Notes under the pieces: model-generated
Told to the model about the DNA's origin: nothing
Databases searched by the model: none
Seen by the model: only the letters and a program-made list of their open reading frames with translations
Translations under genes and position numbers: made by a program
Shown: in pieces, positions 16,466-24,864 of the stretch
Layout: the number at the start of each line of letters is the position of its first letter
Numbering within the stretch: position 1 is the stretch's first letter
Virus record (IMG/VR): IMGVR_UViG_3300042367_000627
Coordinates: 1 to 29,799 of that record
Strand: one strand, 5' to 3'
From: a virus
DNA length: 29,799 nucleotides

Positions 16466-16495
16466 CGCCCCCTCGGTTCCGCCGGGGGGGCGTTT
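16466..16495 (+). terminator. Strong GC-rich hairpin closing the lysis operon
   Basis: CGCCCCCTCGG (16466-16476) pairs with CCGGGGGGGCG (16482-16492) over 11 positions with one G-T pair and a 5-base loop. It is followed by only three T residues, so termination is probable but not certain. Confidence 0.5.
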
Positions 16496-16529
16496 GCGCA
16501 TGCGGCCCTTCCCATCATCGAGGCCCGGG

Positions 16530-18039
16530 ATGACCAAGCCCTTCACCTATCTCAGCGTCTGCAGCGGGATCGAGGCGGCCTCCGTCGCCTGGAAGCCGCT
16601 CGGCTGGCGGCCGGCAGCCTTTTCCGAGATCGACCCCTTCGCCTGTCATGTGCTGGCGCACCGCCAGCGCGCGACGCGACCGATGTTCATGCCGGACCCC
16701 GCCGCTGCCCCCGGCTTTGTCGAACGGCGCAAGCGGATGGCCGCGATCAAGGCCGTCGCCGGGCTGCCCCTTCCAGGCACTCCGAACCTCACCCCGAACT
16801 TCGGCGATCTCGAAGCTTACAGGACCTGGCCCGATGCAGCTTTCGATCTTCTCGTTGGTGGAACCCCTTGCCAGTCCTTCAGCGTCGCCGGATTGCGAAA
16901 GGGACTGGACGATCCGCGCGGCAACCTGGCCCTCGTCTATCTGGGCGTGGCTGACCGATACCGGCCCCGTTGGCTGGTGTGGGAGAACGTGCCCGGTGTC
17001 CTGTCATCGGGCAAGGGACGGGATTTTGGTGCCTTCCTCGGGGGTCTGGGCGAACTCGGGTATGGCTGGGCTGACCCGAGTGCTGGACGCTCAATACGTG
17101 CGAACATGCCGCTTCCCCGGCGCCGTTCCCCAACGGCGGCGACGTGTGTTCGTTGTCGGATATCTTGGAGACTGGCGACCTGCCGCGGCGGTTCTTCTTG
17201 ACGCCGAAAGCCTGCGCGGGAATCCTCCGCCGGGCCGTCGGTCGCGGCAAGACGCTGCCCCCACCCTTGCAGCGCGCCCTTCAGGCGGTGGCGGGCTTGG
17301 TACCGACTTCGATCTCGACGGCGGGCTGATCCCGGCGGTGTCAAGCGCGCTGGCCGCGCGGGATGCCAAGCTGCCGAGGGCCGAGGACAATGTCGGGATC
17401 ATCGCCGTCGCTCATGCGCTTCGAGGGACCGGGTTCGACGCGAGCGAAGATGGGACGGGGCGCGGCACGCCGCTGGTGCCCATCGCCTTCTCCGCCAAGG
17501 ACTACGGCGCCGACGCAGGCGACACCGCCCCAACCCTCCGGGCCATGGGCCACGCCGCGAGCCACGCCAACGGCGGCGGTCAGATCGCCATCGCGATGCA
17601 GGAACGCGCCGTCAGCGAAAACCTCGCCGCCGGGCCGGATGGGGCCGGGTTCCGCCAGGATGGCGCGGCCTACACGCTCGAGGCCCGGACCGTCCCGCAA
17701 GCGGTGGCCTTCGATCTGCGTGGCCGCGACGGCGGTGCCATGCTGGAGGGCCCGCACGACACGGCGAACCTCCGCGCCGCGTCCGGTGGGTCGTCCCGCA
17801 GCTATGTGGCGCAGGAGGCTGACCCGCTGATCTGGGCGGTCCGGCGGCTCACACCGCGCGAATGCGAGCGCCTGCAGGGCTTCCCCGACGACTACACCGA
17901 CGTTCCCTGGCGCCGCCGGAACTGGACCCCAGACGGGCCACGCTACAAGGCGCTGGGCAACAGCATGGCGGTCAACGTGATGGGCTGGCTGGGGGAGAGG
18001 ATTGAGGGATTTGTGACTCAGGTTTCGGAACGCGATTAA
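16530..18039 (+). pseudogene. C5-cytosine DNA methyltransferase, split by a frameshift
   Basis: Frame one begins at ATG 16530 with motif I (YLSVCSGIEAASVAW), the catalytic PCQ motif (Cys114 in GGTPCQSFSVAG) and WENVPGVLSS (motif VI). Near 17067-17080 the conserved reading passes to another frame, which continues RVLDAQY, PQRRRRVFVVGYLGDW (motif VIII), a long target-recognition region and the C-terminal blocks RRLTPRECERLQGFPDDYT and ALGNSMAVNVMGWLGERI. One extra base explains the break; without it the protein would have about 502 residues. Phage-borne orphan methyltransferases of this type protect phage DNA from host restriction. As it stands, the catalytic and recognition parts are separated, so the gene is probably inactive, unless the extra base is an error. 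Confidence 0.85.
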
Positions 18040-18199
18040 GAGGCCAGCACTTCGGGGCGGGTTATCCATTCAACTGAGTTTCTTTCCCGGTTGAATCCCC
18101 AACTACCCGGCAGCACCAAGCTGCCCCAAGCCACTTCTCCGAAAGTCATCAATAAACTCTGAGACCGGGTCGACTCCGCTTACCATCACGTGATCCCTA
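18040..18199. other. Short intergenic stretch with a possible truncated minus-strand gene end
   Basis: No complete gene is present. On the minus strand, bases 18199 to 18103 read VSGVDPVSEFIDDFRRSGLGQLGAAG and then a stop. This could be the C-terminal end of a gene cut off by the IS5-type insertion at CTAG 18197-18200. The fragment is too short to identify. Confidence 0.25.
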
Positions 18200-18538
18200 G
18201 GGTCAGGACCCATTGAACTTGCTCTGTCGGCATGATTCAGACTCGGCAAGGAGACCGAGCAATGAGCAACCTTTTCTGGCTGACGGACGCGCAGATGGCG
18301 CGTCTGGAACCCTTCTTTCCCAAGAGCCATGGCAAGCCATGCGTCGATGACCGACGGGTGCTGAGCGGGATTATCTTCATCAATCGCAATGGTTTGCGGT
18401 GGTGTGATGCGCCCCGGGTATGGCCCGCCGAAGACTCTCTACAACCGATGGAAGCGGTGGGGCGACAAGGGTATCTTTGCCCGGATGATGGAAGGTATGG
18501 CGGCAGAAGCGGCTGTTCCGAAGCCGGTGATGATCGAC
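18200..18538 (+). mobile_element. IS5-family insertion sequence remnant (left end only)
   Basis: The left end begins at GGGTCAGGACCCATTGA next to a CTAG that fits the usual target of related IS5-group elements. It contains the transposase start and breaks off at 18538, where IS256-type sequence begins. No right end is present. Confidence 0.7.
18262..18538 (+). pseudogene. IS5-family transposase, frameshifted and truncated
   Basis: ATG 18262 follows a GGAGA ribosome site. The protein begins MSNLFWLTDAQMARLEPFFP and continues VDDRRVLSGIIFINRNGLRWCDAP, typical of the N-terminus of IS5-group transposases. After that the family sequence (YGPPKTLYNRWKRWGDKGIFARMMEGMAAEAAVPKPVMID) continues in another frame, consistent with a two-base deletion near 18415. 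It stops at the first catalytic Asp region at 18538. The DDE catalytic core is missing, so the element cannot move by itself. Confidence 0.8.
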
Positions 18539-18688
18539 ATAGCCCATATGCGCCGTCAGTTCGGCCCCAAGCATGCGCTCCATCAGCCGGACCTTCAGTT
18601 CCTTCATCAGCCTTGAGTCGCCCAACAGGTCTTCAGGCCGCTTGCAGCCCTTCAGCAATTCGTCCAGCAGTTCGTTCGAAATCGTCAT
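18539..18688 (-). pseudogene. IS256-family transposase N-terminal fragment
   Basis: Fifty codons remain: MTISNELLDELLKGCKRPED, then LLGDSRLMKELKVRLMERMLGAELTAHMGY. This is the conserved start of IS256 (Mutator-like) transposases. The frame then crosses the junction into antisense IS5 DNA. No catalytic residues are left. Confidence 0.8.
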
Positions 18689-18750
18689 TGTCCTTGCTCC
18701 TCTCAGGAAGCATGGACCAGATCACAGATACACAGAAGGCCGGACACTCT
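18539..18750 (-). mobile_element. IS256-family insertion sequence remnant (one end)
   Basis: On the minus strand this starts with a terminal-repeat-like GAGAGTGTCCGGCCTTCTGT near 18750-18730 and runs into the transposase N-terminus. It ends abruptly at 18539 against the IS5 fragment. The outer boundary is approximate. Confidence 0.65.
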
Positions 18751-18931
18751 CCACCCGCGTTTCCGAAAGTCAATCAATACGGGTCGTGTATTGGACCAAA
18801 TTGGACCGCGCCGGGATCACTGCGCGGCATCCTACATCAATCGTTGGGACTCGGCCAACCCTCTTGATGCGGAACAGTAGACTTGGCTGCATTCTCGATT
18901 GATCGAGCCACCTGCTCTGCATCCCAACAGC
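18751..18931. other. Intergenic stretch between IS scar and glycan cluster
   Basis: No confident gene is seen. A short + strand reading (ASYINRWDSANPLDAEQ, stop near 18870) could be the end of a lost gene. The glycosyltransferase on the minus strand ends at 18932. Confidence 0.3.
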
Positions 18932-19657
18932 TTACCCGCTGACTTGGTCTGTGTCAGGCCAAGGGACGCCCGACACGCGGTTCACTAACTCCATCTGTGA
19001 TCCGCTACGCGCACGTTTGAAATGCATTGTACCCGGCACAGGTTTGTGTGGGAAACCCGCTTGCAGCGTTACGACATTCCAGTGCCAGTCCTCGTGCCCG
19101 AATCCCAGCCGCAGGTCATTGGCACGGAACGGAAAGCGGAGGTGGAGGTCGGTCCGTGCGATCGTCAGCGCGTCCCAGCAATTGGTCCAGCTCAGATAAG
19201 CCGCATCAAAGAGCGCGGTCTCGGAATCGGTGTGCCACCACAGCAACCGCTTGCGCCCGAACACCAGATTGCACGCGGAATGGGCCACAACGTCAGGCCG
19301 TGCCTCGATGAGCGCGTGCCCCGCTACAAGCCAGTTGCGCGACCACAGGTCATCTGCATCGAGGAAAGCAACTGTCCGGCCGACTGCGGCGGCCACCCCG
19401 CGATTGCGCGCGCCGCCTGGGTCGCCCTCGTCCGTGGCCAGAAAGCGGGCGCGATCACCGAGTGCGGACCGCAGAACACGAGCAGTCAATTCATCGGCCC
19501 GGTCGAGCACTACAACCATCTCGACGTTCAGACTATTCGCGGCCGCCTCGGCCATAGCCGCCTCGGCGCTGCGGGCCGATTGTGCGGCGATCAGCCCCTC
19601 ACGATGCGCGGTAATGATAACGGTGATATCGACAGGATCGCTCGAAGCAGCGCTCAT
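18932..19657 (-). CDS. Family 2 glycosyltransferase
   Basis: This 241-residue protein has a GT-A fold pattern: DITVIITAHREGLIA (nucleotide-binding strand), then GARNRGVAAAVGRTVAFLDADDLW, with the metal-binding DAD near residue 102. A later FGHEDWHWNVVTLQAGF contains the ED motif expected near the catalytic base. It should transfer a sugar from a nucleotide donor to a growing glycan on the cytoplasmic side; donor and acceptor are unknown. It overlaps the upstream GT4 gene by four bases, so the two form an operon. The C-terminus is short and lies next to the IS scar, so a slightly trimmed end cannot be excluded. Confidence 0.8.
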   Translation of the reverse strand: MSAASSDPVDITVIITAHREGLIAAQSARSAEAAMAEAAANSLNVEMVVVLDRADELTARVLRSALGDRARFLATDEGDPGGARNRGVAAAVGRTVAFLDADDLWSRNWLVAGHALIEARPDVVAHSACNLVFGRKRLLWWHTDSETALFDAAYLSWTNCWDALTIARTDLHLRFPFRANDLRLGFGHEDWHWNVVTLQAGFPHKPVPGTMHFKRARSGSQMELVNRVSGVPWPDTDQVSG

Positions 19658-21258
19658 GATCCGATCTCCGCCACGGCCCGGTCATAGGTGGTACCATCAT
19701 GGTTGGCTGCGATGCGACGCTGCAGTGCTGCGGCACGCTCTTGGCGCGCACCGGGGTCCGCCAGCATCGACCGCAACGCCGCCTCGTAGCCTGCGAGGCC
19801 CGCTTCCGGATCGACCGGCCATCCGGTCCTGCTGTCGATGAGTTCCGGCACACCCCCTACGGCACTGGCCACGATCGGCATACCCATCGCTCCGAGCTCG
19901 ATCAGGATTGTCGGCAGGCCGTCCCAGTCAGAAGTGTACAGCCAGCCGTCGGCATCCTTCATGGGCAGCTGGGCATACTTCGAGAAGGGCGGGTTCAGTC
20001 GCAAGTTCGGGGGCAGACCCGACAGGTCCGGTGGCGTGTCAAGGACCGCTTTACCCCAAGCATCGAAATCAACGTCGGGCATCGCTCGCGCCAGGTCGAT
20101 TACGATGTCGAACCGCTTCTGGCGGTCGAGACGCCCGCCCCAGAGGACCCGGGGCCGCAATCGGCCAGCACGGCGGTCAGCCTGCACTTTAGCAAGCGTA
20201 CCATCTGCCACCGGGGTCAGAGCTGGCGTGTAAACGGTTCGAACCCGTGCGGCGAGATCGTCGGGTAGACTGTACCGCCCCGTAAGAGACCGCGCGAGAT
20301 CGGCGGTGTCAAAGATAGCCGCCGTTAGATGCGGCAGAATGTTGGCGAAGTACCAGACCGGATAGCCCACCTCGTTTCCCGCGGAGTCCCGGTCGGCACA
20401 GAAATAATAGGCATATAGTTGGGACTGTACTGCAAGGCGCGCACCGTAATGCACGAGCATATCGAAGCCGAGACGGCTATTCACATTCCAAACGCGCCTC
20501 GCACCGAGTTCACGCAGCAGCATGTAGAGAGCACGCGGCCGGTCCGACAGCTTCGAGAATTCGGCCGAGATGTCGATGGCCGGGGCCGTATCGGGATACC
20601 AGTCGGGCCGGTCCCAGTCGGACAGGTCGGTCCGCAGGATCAAGGTGCGGCCCTGCCGCACCAGTGCCCCGGCCAGAATCCCGGCCACCAGATCTGCTCC
20701 GCCGAGCTTGCCGAAAGGGACGAGCACAACCGAGTCGTAGGGGCCTGCCGGAATAGACGCTACAGCCTTGCGGAAATGGGCATATTCGCCATCATGCCAG
20801 GGTGGCAGGAAACCCGGCTCGTATCCGTTCAGCGATCCCACCTCAGGCTCGATCTGCGCGGCACATGCGATGAGGGCATACATCTCGGCCGAACCACAGA
20901 AACTCTCCATCTCCGCCTGTGTCGCACGGGCGTTGGACTCGCGTGTCACTGCCGCAAGATAGGTCTCATGCCACTCGGGATGCACCTGGAAGAACAGCGG
21001 TCTGGGCGTCGCGCTCGGCGCCAGAGCCCCGGTCGGAGCCGCAGCCTCGCGTGCGTCGCCCATCACGCGACCAATCGAGGTACGCTCGCGGCGCTTGCGA
21101 CGAGAGTTGCGGTAGCGCGCGATCACATCTCGTGGAAAGTCACGTACCTTCCCCGCAAGCTGCCGCAGAAGCCAATTGGTCTTGCGGCTCTTACGCTCGT
21201 GCTCGGCGAGGGCTGCGCGCAATACGGAAATATCGTCGTTTGGGTCCACGAAACTCAT
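19654..21258 (-). CDS. Family 4-like glycosyltransferase with N-terminal extension
   Basis: This 534-residue protein starts with a charged coiled-coil-like region (LRAALAEHERKSRKTNWLLRQL; RNSRRKRRERTS). A middle domain contains YDSVVLVPFGKLGGADLVAGIL, the donor-independent half of a GT-B fold. The C-terminal half shows RPRVLWGGRLDRQKRFDIVIDLARAMPD and DWDGLPTILIELGAMGMPIVASAVGGVPELI, the GT4 nucleotide-sugar binding region with its conserved glutamate. It likely adds a sugar to a surface glycan or glycoprotein. It is translationally coupled to the GT2 gene. No strong ribosome site is visible at the start. Confidence 0.8.
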   Translation of the reverse strand: MSFVDPNDDISVLRAALAEHERKSRKTNWLLRQLAGKVRDFPRDVIARYRNSRRKRRERTSIGRVMGDAREAAAPTGALAPSATPRPLFFQVHPEWHETYLAAVTRESNARATQAEMESFCGSAEMYALIACAAQIEPEVGSLNGYEPGFLPPWHDGEYAHFRKAVASIPAGPYDSVVLVPFGKLGGADLVAGILAGALVRQGRTLILRTDLSDWDRPDWYPDTAPAIDISAEFSKLSDRPRALYMLLRELGARRVWNVNSRLGFDMLVHYGARLAVQSQLYAYYFCADRDSAGNEVGYPVWYFANILPHLTAAIFDTADLARSLTGRYSLPDDLAARVRTVYTPALTPVADGTLAKVQADRRAGRLRPRVLWGGRLDRQKRFDIVIDLARAMPDVDFDAWGKAVLDTPPDLSGLPPNLRLNPPFSKYAQLPMKDADGWLYTSDWDGLPTILIELGAMGMPIVASAVGGVPELIDSRTGWPVDPEAGLAGYEAALRSMLADPGARQERAAALQRRIAANHDGTTYDRAVAEIGS

Positions 21259-21468
21259 ACCGCTTATCGATTGTCGTCCGCTCGGGGCAACGGAAGCTTG
21301 CAGTTGCTGCCTTCACCGCATTCGGGTTTCGTGTAATGGGTTACTCCCATCTGTACAAGCGCCGTGTGGCGGCGGCCTTGCACGACAAAGGCCCCTCCTG
21401 CTATGTGGGTTTTCGTGTTGACTGGCGCAGACGGGCCTCTGCCCCACACCACGGACCGCAGGGAATGC
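21259..21468. other. Divergent intergenic region between GT4 and triple methyltransferase genes
   Basis: This 210-base region separates two divergent operons and must hold promoters for both. A TTGACT at 21418-21423 resembles a -35 box for the rightward gene, but no clear -10 follows at the right distance. No RNA gene or repeat is seen. Confidence 0.4.
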
Positions 21469-23979
21469 ATGATGACCCCAACGCTAGATCCGTCCGCCAA
21501 TCCCGAGTTCGCGGCCATTTGGGCGCGAGTGCAGCCCTTCACAATGACCACCGTCGAACGCGGCTTTGCGCTGTGGACTGCGGTGAACACGGTTGTGGAC
21601 AACGGCATTCCGGGCGGTTTCGTCGAATGCGGTGTCTGGCGGGGCGGTTCATCGATGTTGATCGCCTTGACGCTGCTGGCGCGCGGCGAGGCACATCGCG
21701 AGCTGTTCCTGTTCGACACCTTCTCGGGGATGAGTTCGCCGGGCCCCCACGACTTGGACCTCAACGGCGTGGCTGCGTCCGATCTGATGCAGGGCTCCCA
21801 CGGGCCTGAGGTTGCCGAACTGGTGCGCGCCGAGGCGCCGATCGAGGCGGTGCGGACCGCAATGGAGCAGACCGGCTACGACATGCGCTTGGTGCGTCTT
21901 GTCGAGGGCGACGTGGCTGAGACGCTGCCGCGGGTCCAGACCCTGCGCATCGCTCTCTTGCGCCTCGACACCGACTTCTACGACAGCACCATGGCCGAGT
22001 TGCGCCACCTCTACCCGCGCCTGACGCGGGGCGGAATCATGATCATCGACGACTATGGCCATTGGAAAGGCGCGAAGCGAGCGGTCGACGAGTATTTCGC
22101 GGACACCGCCAGCGGCTACCTCCGACCCATGCTCTGGTCGATCGACTACACCGGACGCGGCGCGGTCAAGGTCGAACCGGACGAGAACGTCGAGATCGAA
22201 CGTTACGACTATCTTCCGCCGGGCATTGACCCGCCCGACCTGCTTGGCCAGTTCCCCGACGCCCGAGCCGAAAATCCCTGGGCGGTGAACTGGCCGTATC
22301 TGCGCCCCGAGGTGCCACATGTCTGGCGGTCTGACATACGCAACGACACGCCCTATGTGACCGGCAACGCCTCGGTCGAGGAGGCCGCCTGCCTTTGGGC
22401 GCTTGCCCGCCAGTTCGCCGGGCGGCGCGGGCTGGAAATCGGCAGCCATTACGGCTGGACCGCAGCGCATCTGCTGGCAGCGGGACTGGAGCTTGATTGC
22501 ATTGACCCGGAGTTCTTGCGCGAGGTGCGCCTTCGGCAAGTATCGGAAGCGCTCGACCGGGTGCAGGATGGGGGTAGCTACCGCCTTTGGGGCGGATTCT
22601 CGCCCGCGATCCTGCCCGAGGTGCGCGCCAGCCGCCCCGAACCTTGGTCTTTCGCCTTCATCGACGGCTCGCATGACGGTACTGCCCCGGCTGACGACGC
22701 GTGCGGGGTTCTGCCGCATTTGGCACCGGATGCGGTTGTCGTCTTCCATGACTTGACCTCGCCGCATGTCGAAGCTGGGCTTGCCATCTTCCGCGACGCG
22801 GGCTTCCAGACGCGGCTGTTCAACACGATGCAGGTCCTCGGCGTGGCTTGGCGCGGTGCCGTGCAGGTGTTCGACCATGTGCCCGACCCGAACATCGCAG
22901 CAGTGACAATTCCCCATCTCGAAAAGTATCTCCGGCGGGAGGACGCCAGTCGCGAACGCGCCCAAGGGCCAGAACAAGAGGACAACCCGATGAGTTCAGA
23001 CGGACGCAATCTGATCGACCGTCTCGTGGGCAGACGGGAGCCGCCGCCCAGCCCGGCGGAGGTAGCCGTACCGACCGCGGTGGTCCGGCCGCGCGCCGTG
23101 GACGCTCCGCCAGCTCAGACCCCTGTCTGGGAGAATCTGGTCTGCCTCAACTCGGACGTAGAGCCTGCCTTCTCCCTGCTTGCACCCGCCGCCGCGCATC
23201 GTGCGACCGACGCGCGGCTGGTTGACTGGGATAGCCTCGGTTACAGCGCCGCTCTGAAGCGTGACACCTGGCCCTTGCCCGAGACCGCCGACCGCGAGGG
23301 TTATTACGGCCCCGATCATTTCAGCTACTGGGCCAGCGGCCTGCTGGATGCCCGCTACCTTCTGGAGGCTGCTGCTGCCCATGGCGTGGCCGATCCGGGC
23401 TGCTTTCTCGATCTCGGTTGTGCCTCGGGCCGTTTGCTGCGGCACATGGCCCTGGAGCGGCCCGGGATGCGCGCGCTCGGCTGTGACATCAACCGCCTGC
23501 ATGTGGAATGGTGCAACCGCCACCTTCCACCCGGCTGCACCGTGTTCCAGAACCACTCGATCCCGACATTGCCTCTGCCCGACAACTCGGTGGATATCGT
23601 CTCGGCCTACAGCGTCTTCACGCACATCGAGGCGCTCGAGACCGCCTGGCTGATGGAACTGCGCCGCATTCTGCGCCCGGGCGGGATCGCCTGGATCACA
23701 GTGCACAGCGAACTGACATTGCAGGACATGACGCCCGACTGGCCGCTCTGGAACCCGGTGATGCTGCACCCCGAAGCGGCAACGAAGCTTGACGCAACCC
23801 GCGCTTTCGTCGGAGACCGGATGGTACTGCGCTGGCGGTCGGACCGATCCTATTCATCCAACGTGTTCTACAAGCTGGATTATATACGTACTACCTGGTC
23901 ACGTCTATTCGAGATCGCCGAGGTTCGCCGCAGGTTCCCGTCTTTTCAGGACGTCCTGATCCTGCGTAAGCCCGGCTGA
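21469..23979 (+). CDS. Triple-domain methyltransferase fusion (TylF-like + two class I SAM domains)
   Basis: This 836-residue protein starts at ATG 21469 (or the next codon), shortly after AGGGA. Domain 1 (about residues 25-215) resembles TylF/MycF sugar O-methyltransferases: GGFVECGVWRGGSSMLIALTL, LFDTFSGMSSPGPHDLD, and LRLDTDFYDSTMAELRHLYP with IIDDYGHW. Domain 2 (about 300-480) has GLEIGSHYGWTAAHLLAAG, FIDGSHDG and VVFHDL of a Methyltransf_24-like fold. Domain 3 (about 600-820) is a classic class I methyltransferase: FLDLGCASGRLLRHM, ALGCDIN, DIVSAYSVFTHIE, LRPGGIAWITV. A proline-rich linker joins domains 2 and 3. It probably methylates several hydroxyls of a surface glycan. Three methyltransferase folds in one chain is uncommon. 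Confidence 0.85.
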   Translation: MMTPTLDPSANPEFAAIWARVQPFTMTTVERGFALWTAVNTVVDNGIPGGFVECGVWRGGSSMLIALTLLARGEAHRELFLFDTFSGMSSPGPHDLDLNGVAASDLMQGSHGPEVAELVRAEAPIEAVRTAMEQTGYDMRLVRLVEGDVAETLPRVQTLRIALLRLDTDFYDSTMAELRHLYPRLTRGGIMIIDDYGHWKGAKRAVDEYFADTASGYLRPMLWSIDYTGRGAVKVEPDENVEIERYDYLPPGIDPPDLLGQFPDARAENPWAVNWPYLRPEVPHVWRSDIRNDTPYVTGNASVEEAACLWALARQFAGRRGLEIGSHYGWTAAHLLAAGLELDCIDPEFLREVRLRQVSEALDRVQDGGSYRLWGGFSPAILPEVRASRPEPWSFAFIDGSHDGTAPADDACGVLPHLAPDAVVVFHDLTSPHVEAGLAIFRDAGFQTRLFNTMQVLGVAWRGAVQVFDHVPDPNIAAVTIPHLEKYLRREDASRERAQGPEQEDNPMSSDGRNLIDRLVGRREPPPSPAEVAVPTAVVRPRAVDAPPAQTPVWENLVCLNSDVEPAFSLLAPAAAHRATDARLVDWDSLGYSAALKRDTWPLPETADREGYYGPDHFSYWASGLLDARYLLEAAAAHGVADPGCFLDLGCASGRLLRHMALERPGMRALGCDINRLHVEWCNRHLPPGCTVFQNHSIPTLPLPDNSVDIVSAYSVFTHIEALETAWLMELRRILRPGGIAWITVHSELTLQDMTPDWPLWNPVMLHPEAATKLDATRAFVGDRMVLRWRSDRSYSSNVFYKLDYIRTTWSRLFEIAEVRRRFPSFQDVLILRKPG

Positions 23980-24006
23980 TGCTGAGAACGGATGTCACAC
24001 TCTGGG

Positions 24007-24774
24007 TCAGCCCCCGGGTGTGACATGCGCCGTCAGGGCGTCAGGATACGCGGCGTGCAGGTCCAGCCAGCCGGGCGCAAGATCCTCGTCCATATCGTGC
24101 AGGTCCTTCCAGCGGCGGTAGATGCCGTCAATCTCGGTCATAGGCCGCCATTTCGCCGCAGGAAGCTCACGCCCGAACAGACCACTCATTTCGCCTGTGA
24201 ACTGGACCGGCACGAATGTCCCTTCGCGGGCCGGTTTGGGCGGCTGCTTGAAAGAATGCATCCACTGGTTGACGATCTGTCCCAGGCTGTAGCCGCAAGC
24301 AACCAGTAGTGCACCTTCGTTCCCGGCACTCATTTCTGCCGAAACAGAGCGCGGGCGCCGTTGGTCGCGCGTCAATTGATCCAGAAGGATCGCGTCTCCA
24401 CCTTCCAGATCGCATTTCAGGTAATGCGGCACGCCATGGGCATCGAACAGCGAGGCCAAGTCTATGGTATCGACTTCGATCCGTACGCTCTGCTGCACAC
24501 CCTTCTGAGCCGTGGCCTGGTCCAGACTGCCCCAATCGTCCTTGCCCGGCACCGTGTAGAAGGCCACCTTCCGCCCCGGCTCATGATAAAGCGCCTTGTT
24601 TATGATGGTGAGCCTCGCGCCGAAGGCGGCAAGCCTGTCCCTGCACAACTCGGCCAGGCGCGGGCCGGCTTCGATCCCCACCACACGGAAGCCCTTGTTC
24701 AGGTAGAACTCTGCATCGAAGCCTTTGTGCAAACCCAAATCGAAAATCAGGTCGCTTTCGACATTCTGAGTCAT
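24007..24774 (-). CDS. FkbM family methyltransferase
   Basis: This 255-residue protein begins with SDLIFDLGLHKGFDAEFYLNKGFRVVGIEAGP, the SAM-binding motif I and acidic motif II of FkbM-type enzymes. It also has VDTIDLASLFDAHGVPHYLKCDLEGGDAILLDQL, the KxDxEG-like signature of that family. Such proteins O-methylate sugars or other hydroxyls in surface polysaccharides and natural products. It is convergent with the triple methyltransferase (27 bases between stops) and lies upstream, on the same strand, of nothing else in this cluster. Its acceptor is unknown. Confidence 0.85.
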   Translation of the reverse strand: MTQNVESDLIFDLGLHKGFDAEFYLNKGFRVVGIEAGPRLAELCRDRLAAFGARLTIINKALYHEPGRKVAFYTVPGKDDWGSLDQATAQKGVQQSVRIEVDTIDLASLFDAHGVPHYLKCDLEGGDAILLDQLTRDQRRPRSVSAEMSAGNEGALLVACGYSLGQIVNQWMHSFKQPPKPAREGTFVPVQFTGEMSGLFGRELPAAKWRPMTEIDGIYRRWKDLHDMDEDLAPGWLDLHAAYPDALTAHVTPGG

Positions 24775-24864
24775 TTCTTTGCTCCGCCATGCTTCAGGTC
24801 TGGATGTTGTGCCAGCAGTGCCAACCGGCGCAAAGGGTCAGTGCAAGGATGGCGCGCGGCGGTT

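Noticed and set aside
21649-22977. A 442-codon minus-strand open frame
   Set aside because: It is the shadow of the triple methyltransferase, whose motifs in the + frame are unmistakable.
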